Below, in pieces: positions 33,063 to 41,855 of a DNA stretch of 64,000 nt. A model generated the notes under the pieces. The model was not told where the DNA came from and did no database searches. It was given only the letters and a program-made list of their open reading frames with translations. A program made the translations under genes and the position numbers. This stretch comes from Anaerolineales bacterium (GTDB taxonomy: Bacteria > Chloroflexota > Anaerolineae > Anaerolineales > Villigracilaceae): NCBI GenBank assembly GCA_020634885.1, contig JACKAW010000004.1, positions 248,001 to 312,000 on the forward strand. Reading direction: 5' to 3'. Position 1 is the stretch's first letter. Every line of letters starts with the position of its first letter.

Positions 33063-34406
33063 ATGAAAAATGAAGTGATCGTCATCGGTGGCGGACTTTC
33101 TGGAAGTGAAGCCGCCTGGCAGCTTGCCCAGCAAAATATTCAAGTAAAACTCTACGAAATGCGCCCGGTTCAACCCACCGGCGCACATGTAACCGAAGAC
33201 TTGGCAGAACTCGTCTGCTCCAATTCGCTCGGCTCCAACCAGCCAGACCGTGCCTCCGGCGTGCTAAAAAATGAACTGCGCCGATTCAACTCCCTGCTCG
33301 TGGAATGCGCCGAAGAAACTGCCATCCCCGCTGGAGCCGCCCTGGCAGTAGACCGCGAAGGCTTTGCCCGCCGCGTGACAGAACGAATTTCGGCACACCC
33401 AAACATCGAACTAATTCGTGAAGAGGTAAAAGAAATCCCCTCTACGCCCGTCATCCTCGCCAGCGGACCGCTCACCTCAGACAGCCTCTCAAAAAGCATC
33501 GCCGCCCTGAGCGGAGATGAACACCTCTTTTTCTTCGATGCCATTTCGCCCATCGTCCGCGCCGAAAGCATCAACATGGATATTGCCTTCCGCGCCTCAC
33601 GCTACGACAAAAGCGAACAAGAAGAAGGCGACTACATCAACTGCCCATTTACCAAAGATGAATACTACGCCTTTCTCAACGAACTCCGCACCGCTGAACG
33701 AATTGAACTGCATTCCTTTGAAGAATCGATCAAGACCGGCGTAAAAGCAGGACAGTTCTTTGAAGGCTGCCTGCCAGTCGAGATCATCGCCGAGCGCGGC
33801 GACGAATCCCTTGCCTATGGACCCATGCGCCCCGTCGGCTTGCGCGACCCGCGCACCGGGCACCGTCCACACGCCGTGGCACAACTAAGGCAGGATAACC
33901 TCGCCGGAAGTTTATACAATATTGTCGGCTTTCAAACCAACCTCAAATTTCCAGAACAACGCCGCGTACTGCGCATGATTCCCGGGCTTGAAAACGCCGA
34001 ATTTGAACGCTACGGACAAATGCACCGCAACACCTTTGTGGCATCCCCAAAACTTTTACGCCCCACCTTGCAGCACATCGAACGTGACGACCTTTTTCTC
34101 GCAGGGCAGATCACCGGCGTAGAAGGCTACATGGGCAACATTGCCACCGGTCTGCTGGCGGGCATCAACATGGCACGGCTCATCCAAAACAAAGAACCGT
34201 TCACGCTCCCGCAAGAAACCATGCTGGGCGCACTTTGCCATTACATCACCCACGCCAGCCTGAAAGACTTCCAACCTATGAAAGCAAACTTTGGCATCTT
34301 TCAGCCCATTGACCTTGGAAAAAAAGTGAGCAAACGCGATAAAGGGCAAGCCTACGCAGACCGCGCCATGCAATCGCTTGAAACATACCTCAAAGAACAT
34401 TCCTGA
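33063..34406 (+). CDS. trmFO: Methylenetetrahydrofolate-tRNA-(uracil-5-)-methyltransferase TrmFO
   Basis: The 447-residue flavoprotein makes m5U54 in the T-loop of tRNA using methylene-THF and FADH2. It shows the FAD motif VIGGGLSGSEAAWQLA at the N-terminus, LVCSNSLGSN, FFEGCLPVE with a conserved Cys, YGPMRPVGLRDPRTG, and GQITGVEGYMGNIATGLLAG near the end. The length is normal. A TAAAAT box (33049-33054) ends 8 nt before the ATG with a poor -35 and no ribosome site, so translation may be leaderless. The peptidase gene overlaps its stop by one base. Confidence 0.95.
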   Translation: MKNEVIVIGGGLSGSEAAWQLAQQNIQVKLYEMRPVQPTGAHVTEDLAELVCSNSLGSNQPDRASGVLKNELRRFNSLLVECAEETAIPAGAALAVDREGFARRVTERISAHPNIELIREEVKEIPSTPVILASGPLTSDSLSKSIAALSGDEHLFFFDAISPIVRAESINMDIAFRASRYDKSEQEEGDYINCPFTKDEYYAFLNELRTAERIELHSFEESIKTGVKAGQFFEGCLPVEIIAERGDESLAYGPMRPVGLRDPRTGHRPHAVAQLRQDNLAGSLYNIVGFQTNLKFPEQRRVLRMIPGLENAEFERYGQMHRNTFVASPKLLRPTLQHIERDDLFLAGQITGVEGYMGNIATGLLAGINMARLIQNKEPFTLPQETMLGALCHYITHASLKDFQPMKANFGIFQPIDLGKKVSKRDKGQAYADRAMQSLETYLKEHS

Positions 34407-35317
34407 TGAAAAGACGCAGCGTACTCATTTATTGGACGTTGATCTCCAGCCTGCTGATCCTTGTGGGCGGATGGTACCTCGCCTCTTTCCTGACGTTTGG
34501 GCTTGACTCTGAACCCCAAAACGAATTCAACGCCGAACGCGCCTACGCAGACGTAATAACTCAGGTGAATATGGGACCCCGCACTCCCGGGTCGCAGGGA
34601 CATGCCGCCATCCGCGCATGGATGCGCGCAGAATTGGAAACCGCTGGGTGGGTTGTGGAAATTCACGAAACCGAACGAATGGGACAACCCATTTACAACC
34701 TCATCGCCAAACGGAACGACCAAGCCCCGCAAGTAATTCTCGGCGCACACTACGACACCCGCTTCTTTGCCGATAACGACCCCGAAGAGAGCAAACGCAA
34801 CCAACCTGTCCCGGGCGCAAATGACGGCGCCTCTGGCGTAGCCGTATTGCTGGAACTCGCCCGAACCCTCCCGCAGGAAATTCCACCCACCTGGCTGGTC
34901 TTCTTCGACGCCGAAGACAACGGACGCATCGAAGGCTGGGATTGGATATTAGGCTCAAGCGCATTTGTGCAGGAAATCTCACTCAACCCGCAAGCCGTGG
35001 TGATCGTGGATATGATCGGCGATGCCGATTTGAACATCCATTACGAAATGAATTCCAACGTAGAAATTCGACACGAAATTTGGGATGCCGCCGCCAGCCT
35101 TGGGTATGGCGATGTTTTCATCCCTGAAGAAAAGTACAGCATGTTGGATGACCACACTCCCTTCCTCGCGAAGAACATTCCCGCCGTAGACCTGATCGAT
35201 TTTGACTACCCTTACTGGCACACCACCCAGGACACCCCCGATAAAGTTGCGCCCGAAAGTCTCAAAGCCGTCGGTGATACGCTCTGGCATTGGCTGGTGG
35301 CATTGCACGAAAACTAA
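34406..35317 (+). CDS. M28-family metallopeptidase / glutaminyl-cyclase-like protein
   Basis: The 303-residue protein has an N-terminal membrane anchor (about 8-30) and a zinc-peptidase-fold domain: LGAHYDTR, PGANDGASGVAVLLELA, VFFDAEDNGR, VIVDMIGD, DDHTPFL and PYWHTTQDTPD, giving the usual Asp/Glu/His metal site. The DHTPF and WHT motifs resemble glutaminyl-peptide cyclotransferases as much as M28 aminopeptidases, so either activity is possible outside the membrane. The stop of trmFO (TGA) overlaps its ATG. Confidence 0.87.
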   Translation: MKRRSVLIYWTLISSLLILVGGWYLASFLTFGLDSEPQNEFNAERAYADVITQVNMGPRTPGSQGHAAIRAWMRAELETAGWVVEIHETERMGQPIYNLIAKRNDQAPQVILGAHYDTRFFADNDPEESKRNQPVPGANDGASGVAVLLELARTLPQEIPPTWLVFFDAEDNGRIEGWDWILGSSAFVQEISLNPQAVVIVDMIGDADLNIHYEMNSNVEIRHEIWDAAASLGYGDVFIPEEKYSMLDDHTPFLAKNIPAVDLIDFDYPYWHTTQDTPDKVAPESLKAVGDTLWHWLVALHEN

Positions 35318-35355
35318 CATGGTCAAAAGTATGAACTGGTCGTACACTTAAGCCA

Positions 35356-36630
35356 ATGGCAGTTCAAACATCGTTGCAACAGTTACGACATATCTGGGTG
35401 GAAACCATCTCCCAAGAACTCTCAACCGGAGAGGGAGTTCGCGCCGGGTTCGCAGAAGAATTACAGCGTTTTTACACCCTGCTTGAACAATCCATTGTGA
35501 CGGGGGATACCGCCTGGCTGGATAAACTCCTCTACGAATGGGGGCATTCTTCCACAGAAACCAACCTGGAAGAGGCAGATTACCACGCCTCCTTCGTCAT
35601 CAACCGCATGATCTCGCTGACAATCAATATTGCCAGCAAAAACCTTGAAGGCACCGAAGCCCTCGAATTTCTAGCTTATGTGATTCCGATACTTGCGCAT
35701 AGTCTTAGTGTGGTCATCCGCTATGAAATGGAAACTCGCGTGGCACACATCTCCAAAGAATTGGGAGACGTCCAAGAGAAGCTGCAAACGCTGGATCGGA
35801 ACAAATCCAAATTTATTTCTGTGGCGGCGCATGAGCTCAAAACCCCCCTGACCTTGATCGAGGGGTATACATCCATGATGATAGACCTTGGGCAGGAATC
35901 TGAACAGGCGCTGATGAAAAACTACCTCAAAGGAGTAAATACCGGCATTCTGCGCCTGCGCGATATCATTGACGACATGATCGATGTATCGCTTATTGAC
36001 AACAACCTGCTCACGCTCAATGTGCAGCCCATGTGGCTCATCCACATGCTGAGTTTGATCCGCAACGAATTCAAAAAGCCCACCCAGGAACGGAAGCAAA
36101 CCCTTCAGGTGCGTGACTTCCCCGGCAGCGAAATGTTGATCTACGGAGACTCAGAACGCCTCTATCAGGCGATTTCAAACGTGGTGATGAATGCCATTAA
36201 ATACACCCCCGATAAAGGTTCCATTACCGTCGATGGACGCTTACTTCCTGGCTTTATCGAAGTGACGGTCAAAGACTCAGGCATTGGCATCTCGCCGGAA
36301 AACCAATCTGTGATCTTTGATAAATTTGGTCAACTCGGGCGCACAGACTTGCACTCCAGCGGCAAGACCAAATTCAAAGGCGGCGGACCCGGCTTGGGTC
36401 TCTCCATCACCCGTGGCATTATTGAAGCGCATGGCGGTACCATCTGGGTCGAATCAGAAGGCTATGACGAAGTAAAATTATCCGGCTCCACCTTTCACAT
36501 CCTTTTACCCACCCGCACCGAGGCGAACAACCCCGTGATGCTGAAATTTTTTGGAAACCCCGAACAGCAAAAAACAGAAACGGAAACAAGTGGCAAAGAA
36601 AATACCCCAACCAACGACTCTCCCGCGTGA
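35356..36630 (+). CDS. Soluble sensor histidine kinase with helical N-terminal domain
   Basis: The 424-residue protein has an all-helical N-terminal domain (about 1-125, RsbR-N-like in appearance: LQQLRHIWVETISQEL, AGFAEELQRFYTLLEQSI), a short coiled coil, HisKA with His159 in SVAAHELKTPLTLIEGY, HATPase motifs NVVMNAIKYTPDKG, DSGIGISPENQ and GGGPGLGLSITRG, and a polar tail. There are no membrane helices. TACACT (35343-35348) ends 7 nt before the ATG, with TGGTCA 17 bp upstream; this may be another leaderless start. The hflX frame begins inside its last codons. Confidence 0.87.
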   Translation: MAVQTSLQQLRHIWVETISQELSTGEGVRAGFAEELQRFYTLLEQSIVTGDTAWLDKLLYEWGHSSTETNLEEADYHASFVINRMISLTINIASKNLEGTEALEFLAYVIPILAHSLSVVIRYEMETRVAHISKELGDVQEKLQTLDRNKSKFISVAAHELKTPLTLIEGYTSMMIDLGQESEQALMKNYLKGVNTGILRLRDIIDDMIDVSLIDNNLLTLNVQPMWLIHMLSLIRNEFKKPTQERKQTLQVRDFPGSEMLIYGDSERLYQAISNVVMNAIKYTPDKGSITVDGRLLPGFIEVTVKDSGIGISPENQSVIFDKFGQLGRTDLHSSGKTKFKGGGPGLGLSITRGIIEAHGGTIWVESEGYDEVKLSGSTFHILLPTRTEANNPVMLKFFGNPEQQKTETETSGKENTPTNDSPA

Positions 36631-37948
36631 ACGCGCCTTTTTAGTCGGCGTGGATCTGCACGAAAAAAAACAAATCCTCTCTCTTGAAGACTCTCTTGCT
36701 GAATTAGCCCTGCTGGCAGATACAGCCGGTGTAGACGTGGTCGGCGAGCTAACCCAGCGGCTCAGTCGTCCGCATGTTGAAACCTACATCGGTCCCGGCA
36801 AAGTGGAAGAATTAAAAGCCCTCGCCGAAGAAATGCTCGCCGAAGTCGTCATCTTTGATGACGAACTTTTGCCCCGCCACCAGCGCGAGTTGGAAAAGGC
36901 TCTCGGCAAAAATATTCGCGTCATCGACCGCACCGCCCTCATCCTTGATATTTTCGCCCAGCACGCCCACACCAAAGAGGGGATGCTGCAAGTGGAACTT
37001 GCCCAGTACGAATATAACCTTCCGCGCCTCACCCGCGCCTGGACTCACCTTGAGCGGCAGGCAGGCGGCGGCGGTGGGCGCTCTGGTTCCACCGGCGGCG
37101 TTGGCTTGCGTGGACCCGGCGAAACCCAACTCGAAGTAGACCGCCGCGCCATTCGCAGGCGCATTACTCACATCAAAGCCGACCTTGAAAAAGTGGAAGC
37201 CTATCGTCACCGCCATCGCGCACAGCGGAAACGTTCACGCATCCCCACCGTTGCCCTGGTGGGATACACCAACGCAGGTAAATCTACGCTGTTAAACCGC
37301 CTTGCCAAAGCAGACGTGTATGCCGCTGATCAATTATTTGCCACACTCGACCCAACCACGCGCCGTGTGCCACTCCCCGGTGATAACACCGCTCTTTTTA
37401 CCGACACCGTGGGCTTCATTCAAAAACTGCCCACCACCCTTATTGCCGCATTCCACGCAACCCTTGAAGAGATCGCCGAAGCCGACCTATTACTGCACCT
37501 TGTGGATATTTCTCACCCCAACGCCCTCGGGCAGTACCAAGCCGTGCTGGAAACCCTGGAAGAGATCGAAGCGAATCATATCCCCATGATTACCGCCTTG
37601 AACAAGGCAGATCAACTAAAAGACCCCGAAAAAGCCAACAAGGTATTGGAAGATTTCCCAAAATCGGTTGCCATCTCTGCCCTGAAAGGCAATGGAATTA
37701 GCGACCTGCTCCGGCTTGTGCAGGCAGAACTCTTTGAAGCCTTCGACCCGATTGCCGTGCGTCTTCCATATAAAGAAGGCGCACTCATCTCACTCTTCCA
37801 CGAACTTGGGCAGGTCGATATCGTAGAACATGAACGCGGCGGCGTGATCATTCACGGCAGCCTGCCCGGTAGATTACTGGCACAATTTTCCTCATGGAAA
37901 CTCACCAATACAAAGACAGAAGAAGGCGCTGAGCTGGAGGACGAATGA
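36590..37948 (+). CDS. hflX: Ribosome-associated GTPase HflX
   Basis: HflX (about 452 residues from GTG 36590) rescues or splits stalled ribosomes. The N-terminal HflX domain (AGVDVVGELTQRLSRPHVETYIGPGKVEEL), the glycine-rich GGGGGRSGSTGGVGLRGPGETQLEVDRR linker region, and the GTPase motifs G1 GYTNAGKST, G3 DTVGFIQKLP and G4 NKAD are all present. A TTG at 36551 could extend it by 13 residues but lacks a ribosome site. The GTG at 36590 still overlaps the kinase gene by 41 nt, so expression is probably coupled to it. Confidence 0.93.
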   Translation: MAKKIPQPTTLPRERAFLVGVDLHEKKQILSLEDSLAELALLADTAGVDVVGELTQRLSRPHVETYIGPGKVEELKALAEEMLAEVVIFDDELLPRHQRELEKALGKNIRVIDRTALILDIFAQHAHTKEGMLQVELAQYEYNLPRLTRAWTHLERQAGGGGGRSGSTGGVGLRGPGETQLEVDRRAIRRRITHIKADLEKVEAYRHRHRAQRKRSRIPTVALVGYTNAGKSTLLNRLAKADVYAADQLFATLDPTTRRVPLPGDNTALFTDTVGFIQKLPTTLIAAFHATLEEIAEADLLLHLVDISHPNALGQYQAVLETLEEIEANHIPMITALNKADQLKDPEKANKVLEDFPKSVAISALKGNGISDLLRLVQAELFEAFDPIAVRLPYKEGALISLFHELGQVDIVEHERGGVIIHGSLPGRLLAQFSSWKLTNTKTEEGAELEDE

Positions 37949-38148
37949 TCTCGAAATTACTTGATTTCCTTTCCAATTATCTCGCCCACAGAAAAGGACT
38001 TCTCCCCATCATCGGTTTGGCGCTGTTGGTCGTCAACCTGCTCCTGCAATTTATTGTCCCCGGCAGTTTTATCGCTACAACAAATTTGTTTCTGCACATT
38101 GGTCTCTTTATTGCCATTTTAGGATTGATGCTCGCCTGGGCGTTATAA
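37945..38148 (+). CDS. Small two-helix membrane protein
   Basis: A 67-residue protein with two hydrophobic helices (about 17-38 and 44-66) and a basic N-terminal loop (NYLAHRKG). It overlaps hflX by 4 nt (ATGA) and precedes the pseudokinase gene by 24 nt. No family is recognised. The tight coupling supports it being real. Confidence 0.7.
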   Translation: MISKLLDFLSNYLAHRKGLLPIIGLALLVVNLLLQFIVPGSFIATTNLFLHIGLFIAILGLMLAWAL

Positions 38149-38172
38149 CTTTACACACTGCCTAAACAGGTT

Positions 38173-40161
38173 ATGCCAGCCACGCTCCCGAACAAAACAC
38201 AGCTCAACTCATACCGAATTGAAGAATTCATCAGCGCCACCCCGCTCGGTGAGTTGTACCGCGCTATTGACGAGAGAAGCAACAAACCCCTCGCGCTCAC
38301 CCTGCTTCACAAATCCATTGCCGAGAATGGCGAAGCCCTCAAAGAACTCGAAGCAAACACGGCGCGGCTTCAAGCCATTGCCCATCCAAATCTCAATAAA
38401 TATATGGGGCTGGGGAAAAGCCCTGCTCATATCTTTCTACTGGAAGAATGGGTGGACGGACCTTCTCTAAAACAAATTGCCGAGCGCGGCAGGTTCAATG
38501 CTGAAGAAGCTCTTTTCTTTGCAAAAAGCATTTGCACAGCACTCGAAGCCCTGCACAAAAATTCTCTGTTGCACCTCAACCTCGCGCCTGAACTCATCCG
38601 CATCAACAAACGAGGCGAAGTGATTCTCTGCGGCATAGCTGGAGCCAAACCCGCCAACAAAACCAGCAAAGTCCGCCTTGGCAAATTCAAACCCACCTAC
38701 CTTTCCCCCGAACAAATCCGCGAAGAACCGCTAACCCCCGCCGCAGATATTTATGGGCTGGCGGTCATCCTCTACGAACTCACCACCGGCTGTTGGATCA
38801 ACGGCAAGACCACACCCCGCACCCTCGATCTGATCCGTAAAACGCACCTCAACGAAACCCCGCCCGCCCCCGCCTCTCTCAACCGCAGCCTGCCCGATAA
38901 TTTCTCACGCATGATCTTGTGGGCACTACGCAAAGACCCTCAAGACCGCCTGAAAAATACGACTGAACTGCTATCATCCCTTGCCCTCGCTGCACAAATT
39001 TCATTGGATAAAGTTCCGCCTCGCGCCAAGCCGGAAGTTGCCCCTGTTACCTCGAACATTCTCTCAAGCTGGAACTTTCTCCCCGAGCCCGTATTAACCT
39101 CCGTCAGTGCAGATGCCGCCCCGCTGGAAGAACGCCTCGCTTCGATAGCAGGACCAAAAGCAAAATCTGCGCCGGGCAGAAACCGCGCCATTCCGATTGC
39201 GATTTTTATTTTGCTGGCAATATTTGCCGCTTTCCTGTTCTTTGTCCAACCGGCTGAAGAAGTAACCCTGCCTACACCCATCGTCTTTACACCCTTCGCC
39301 GCAGATGTTACCCCCGTGCCGAGCATCACCCCCACCATTCGACCCACCTCCACCAGCGGCGGGCGGATCGTTTTCACCTGCACACGCGGAGACTATAACC
39401 AGCTTTGCCTTGTCAACCGCGATGGCAGCGGGCTTGTGCAGCTCACCGATATGGATGCCAGTAATTACTATCCGGTTTTCACGCCAGATAATAGCTCGAT
39501 CCTTTTTGCATCCAACCGCAACGGACCTTTTGACCTGTTCCTACTAAATTTTGATAAGCGGGATGTTTTTCAAGTAACGCTCAATGTTGGCAATGTTATT
39601 GCGCCGGAATATTCATTTGACGGGCGCTTCATTGTTTTTGCAAATCGCGTGGGCGAAAACCCCACCTCGGTTTGGATGGTGAACGCAGATGGCTTGAATC
39701 CGCGTTTGGTGTATACAGGCGCCGGGGATATTGTCTCTGTGGCATGGTCGCCGCAGGGTGACCGCATTGCCTATGCCATGAATACAGGCACACCTCAGGA
39801 ATATGAGATATTTACAATGGATGCAAACGGGCGCAACCATATCAAGATCTCGCAAAACCTGCAAGGCGTGGGCGGCAGTGTAGACTGGTCGCCGGATGGA
39901 ACTTCGCTTTTGGTGTACGCGGGTCCGTTTGGCGATAAGGACATTTTTGAGATCGATGTCAATACGGGCGAATATAAACAATTGACGGACGGCGGGAATA
40001 ACGCGGGCGGGTCTTACTCTCCAAACGGTGAATTTATTGTCTTCAATTCCTTGCGGAATAATGACCAGGCAGACCTCTATATTATGGAACGCGATGGCAC
40101 GGGGTTGCGGCAGATCACCAATCACCCAGAGCCTGATTGGGGTGCAAGGTGGGGCGATTAG
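38173..40161 (+). CDS. Membrane-anchored Ser/Thr pseudokinase with TolB-like beta-propeller
   Basis: 662 residues: a protein-kinase fold (about 13-272), a low-complexity linker, one membrane helix (about 339-358), a Pro/Thr-rich spacer, and an extracytoplasmic TolB/WD40-like propeller (about 377-662, with repeated ANRDGSG, SPDG and DLYIMERDGTGLRQIT-type blades). The fold is clear (GELYRA, LSPEQIREEPLTPAADIYGLAVILYEL), but the catalytic set is gone: the VAIK Lys is Thr43, HRD reads H134-L-N136, DFG reads L152-C-G. The glycine loop is also degenerate. It is probably a non-catalytic sensor or scaffold linking an outside propeller to cytoplasmic partners. Confidence 0.85.
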   Translation: MPATLPNKTQLNSYRIEEFISATPLGELYRAIDERSNKPLALTLLHKSIAENGEALKELEANTARLQAIAHPNLNKYMGLGKSPAHIFLLEEWVDGPSLKQIAERGRFNAEEALFFAKSICTALEALHKNSLLHLNLAPELIRINKRGEVILCGIAGAKPANKTSKVRLGKFKPTYLSPEQIREEPLTPAADIYGLAVILYELTTGCWINGKTTPRTLDLIRKTHLNETPPAPASLNRSLPDNFSRMILWALRKDPQDRLKNTTELLSSLALAAQISLDKVPPRAKPEVAPVTSNILSSWNFLPEPVLTSVSADAAPLEERLASIAGPKAKSAPGRNRAIPIAIFILLAIFAAFLFFVQPAEEVTLPTPIVFTPFAADVTPVPSITPTIRPTSTSGGRIVFTCTRGDYNQLCLVNRDGSGLVQLTDMDASNYYPVFTPDNSSILFASNRNGPFDLFLLNFDKRDVFQVTLNVGNVIAPEYSFDGRFIVFANRVGENPTSVWMVNADGLNPRLVYTGAGDIVSVAWSPQGDRIAYAMNTGTPQEYEIFTMDANGRNHIKISQNLQGVGGSVDWSPDGTSLLVYAGPFGDKDIFEIDVNTGEYKQLTDGGNNAGGSYSPNGEFIVFNSLRNNDQADLYIMERDGTGLRQITNHPEPDWGARWGD

Positions 40162-40479
40162 GGGTCATATCAAAAATATTTGGGCGAAGATCAGCCGAAT
40201 GGTTAGAATCAGTTTTGGGCGGGGAATGAGGCGTGAACTTGCTTTTCATCCGCTGTAACATTTTTGCAGTGGGTAAGTTTGCATAATATCGTTTATGAAC
40301 TGCAACTCCCCGTACAATCACGAATCGTTAACGGAATCAAAATAATTTACTCGACTAAAAACCTTTACATGCAGGGGGTTTGATGTATTATTGAATTTAT
40401 CAATGGCGTTTTTCGCGGCTCGTCCACCGCGGGAGGCGCTGTTAATCTTTAATCCATGAAACGAAAGGTAATTATATGA
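40162..40479 (+). promoter_or_regulatory. 318-nt gap with promoter of the SET-domain gene
   Basis: No gene is seen here. TTTACA (40364-40369), a 16-bp spacer and TATTAT (40386-40391) form a likely promoter. The leader holds a G+C-rich hairpin near 40417-40440 (cgcgg/ccgcg) and AAAGG at 40464-40468. The first part (40162-40360) shows nothing I can interpret. Confidence 0.55.
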
Positions 40480-41070
40480 ATGTCCAAGCAACCGAGTTCC
40501 TATCTGTCTTCTAAGTTGGAGGGTCGCCTGAAAGCCGATAAAAGCGGAAATAGCATTTACGCCATAGAACCCATTAATAAAGGCGAGTTGATTGCTGTTT
40601 TCGGCGGCGTTGTGTATGAATGGGAGACCTTTATCCACCTGCCCGAAATTGAGCGTATGTTGTGCCTCCAGGTTGAAGATCGTCATTTTCTGGTGCCGCG
40701 CCCAATTGGTGAGGGAGATTATGTCAATCACTCGTGCAACCCGAACGCAGGTCTTTCGGGCCAGATTGGGCTTGTTGCCATGCGCGACATCCAGATCGGC
40801 GAGGAAGTTTGTTTTGACTATGCCATGTGCGATACCATGCCTTATGATGAGTTTGAGTGCTTGTGCGGTGCGCCGCACTGCCGAGGCAAGGTGGGCGGAA
40901 ACGATTGGATGCGCCCTGAATTACAGAAGCGTTATGCCGGTTTTTTTGCCCCGCATGTGCAGCGCAAGATCGATGCACAAAAAGCCGAGCGCCGCGCTTT
41001 TGAACGTGCAATGCGTAATGCAAAAACTGGCGCACACGCCAAGCCTGTTGTGGCAACGATGTATAAGTAG
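40480..41070 (+). CDS. SET-domain protein-lysine methyltransferase-like protein
   Basis: The 196-residue protein has a SET domain: GNSIYAIEPINKGELIAVFGG, YVNHSCNPNAG (SAM-binding NHSC), GEEVCFDYAMCD (catalytic FDY) and a post-SET zinc cluster CLCGAPHCRG, followed by a basic tail. Bacterial SET proteins methylate lysines of ribosomal or other proteins; the target here is unknown. The AAAGG site is better spaced (7 nt) for an ATG at 40476, four bases upstream and in another frame. That frame encodes only a 12-codon peptide ending inside this gene, so initiation may be re-entrant. A bidirectional terminator follows. Confidence 0.87.
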   Translation: MSKQPSSYLSSKLEGRLKADKSGNSIYAIEPINKGELIAVFGGVVYEWETFIHLPEIERMLCLQVEDRHFLVPRPIGEGDYVNHSCNPNAGLSGQIGLVAMRDIQIGEEVCFDYAMCDTMPYDEFECLCGAPHCRGKVGGNDWMRPELQKRYAGFFAPHVQRKIDAQKAERRAFERAMRNAKTGAHAKPVVATMYK

Positions 41071-41081
41071 TTTGAGAGATC

Positions 41082-41116
41082 AAAAATCCGAGGTTTTTAA
41101 AACCTCGGATTTTTTT
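41082..41116. terminator. Bidirectional terminator
   Basis: AAAAATCCGAGGTTTT and its complement with a minimal loop, T runs on both strands, between the convergent SET and ICMT-like genes. Confidence 0.9.
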
Positions 41117-41117
41117 A

Positions 41118-41792
41118 TTACCACACAAGTGGTATCAGCCGGAACTTGACCTTCTGCTTATATTCTTTGTAGCCGGGTAAATCCTGTTCCAGGGCAATTT
41201 CTTCATCCTTAATACGGGCGGCAATGAGCGGAATAACCGGCAAGGCGGGGATGATCGCCCACCATGAACCCAGCACAATTGGTGAGACAAGAAAGAGCAC
41301 GACCACGCCTACATACATGGGGTGGCGCACTATGCCGTACACATCGGTGTCGATCACTTTTTGCCCTTGTGCTACTTCTACTACCCGCGAGAGATAGCTG
41401 TTCACTTGCATGGTGCGAAAGACAAGCATGTAACTGAAAAACATGACCATTGCCGCGAGAATGGAAACCCAAGCAGGCATGATAGACCAGCCATAGCGGA
41501 TATCAAAACCGGGGAATAGAAAAGCAATAATGAACGATAAACCGAAAAGCAGGATAATTCCCCTTTGTTTTTTGCGTTCTTCACGCATGTGTGTGCGGCG
41601 TTCCAGCAGGGCAGGGTCGTGTTTCAGGAAGTAAATCATTACAAAGAACATGGGCAAGATCAATACGGCAATATACAGCCAGCCCTGCCAGTAAAACCAT
41701 GTGCCAGCGGGAAGGAAGAAGAGTAAAGCGAACATAAGAATACCGCCGAAGAGGCGGGCTAGCAGGTTGAGTAAGAGCGTTGAGCGTGTCAT
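41118..41792 (-). CDS. Isoprenylcysteine carboxyl-methyltransferase-like membrane methyltransferase
   Basis: About 224 residues with five to six membrane helices and the ICMT/PEMT C-terminal signature VYGIVRHPMYVG followed by DEEIALEQDLPGYKEYKQKVKFRLIP, which forms the SAM-binding site. Bacterial members are mostly uncharacterised and may methylate lipids or small molecules. The start at 41792 (MTRSTLLL) is preferred; the open frame back to 41855 would add 21 polar residues without a ribosome site. Confidence 0.83.
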   Translation of the reverse strand: MTRSTLLLNLLARLFGGILMFALLFFLPAGTWFYWQGWLYIAVLILPMFFVMIYFLKHDPALLERRTHMREERKKQRGIILLFGLSFIIAFLFPGFDIRYGWSIMPAWVSILAAMVMFFSYMLVFRTMQVNSYLSRVVEVAQGQKVIDTDVYGIVRHPMYVGVVVLFLVSPIVLGSWWAIIPALPVIPLIAARIKDEEIALEQDLPGYKEYKQKVKFRLIPLVW

Positions 41793-41855
41793 GGTAAATC
41801 TTCTTTCGGTAAAACGATTATCTGTTTTTTTAGAATAAATATCAAACCAGAACAT

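Noticed and set aside
40162..40363. Structured RNA gene in the long gap before the SET gene
   Set aside because: No conserved RNA motif, strong hairpin or flanking promoter/terminator pair that I can recognise.
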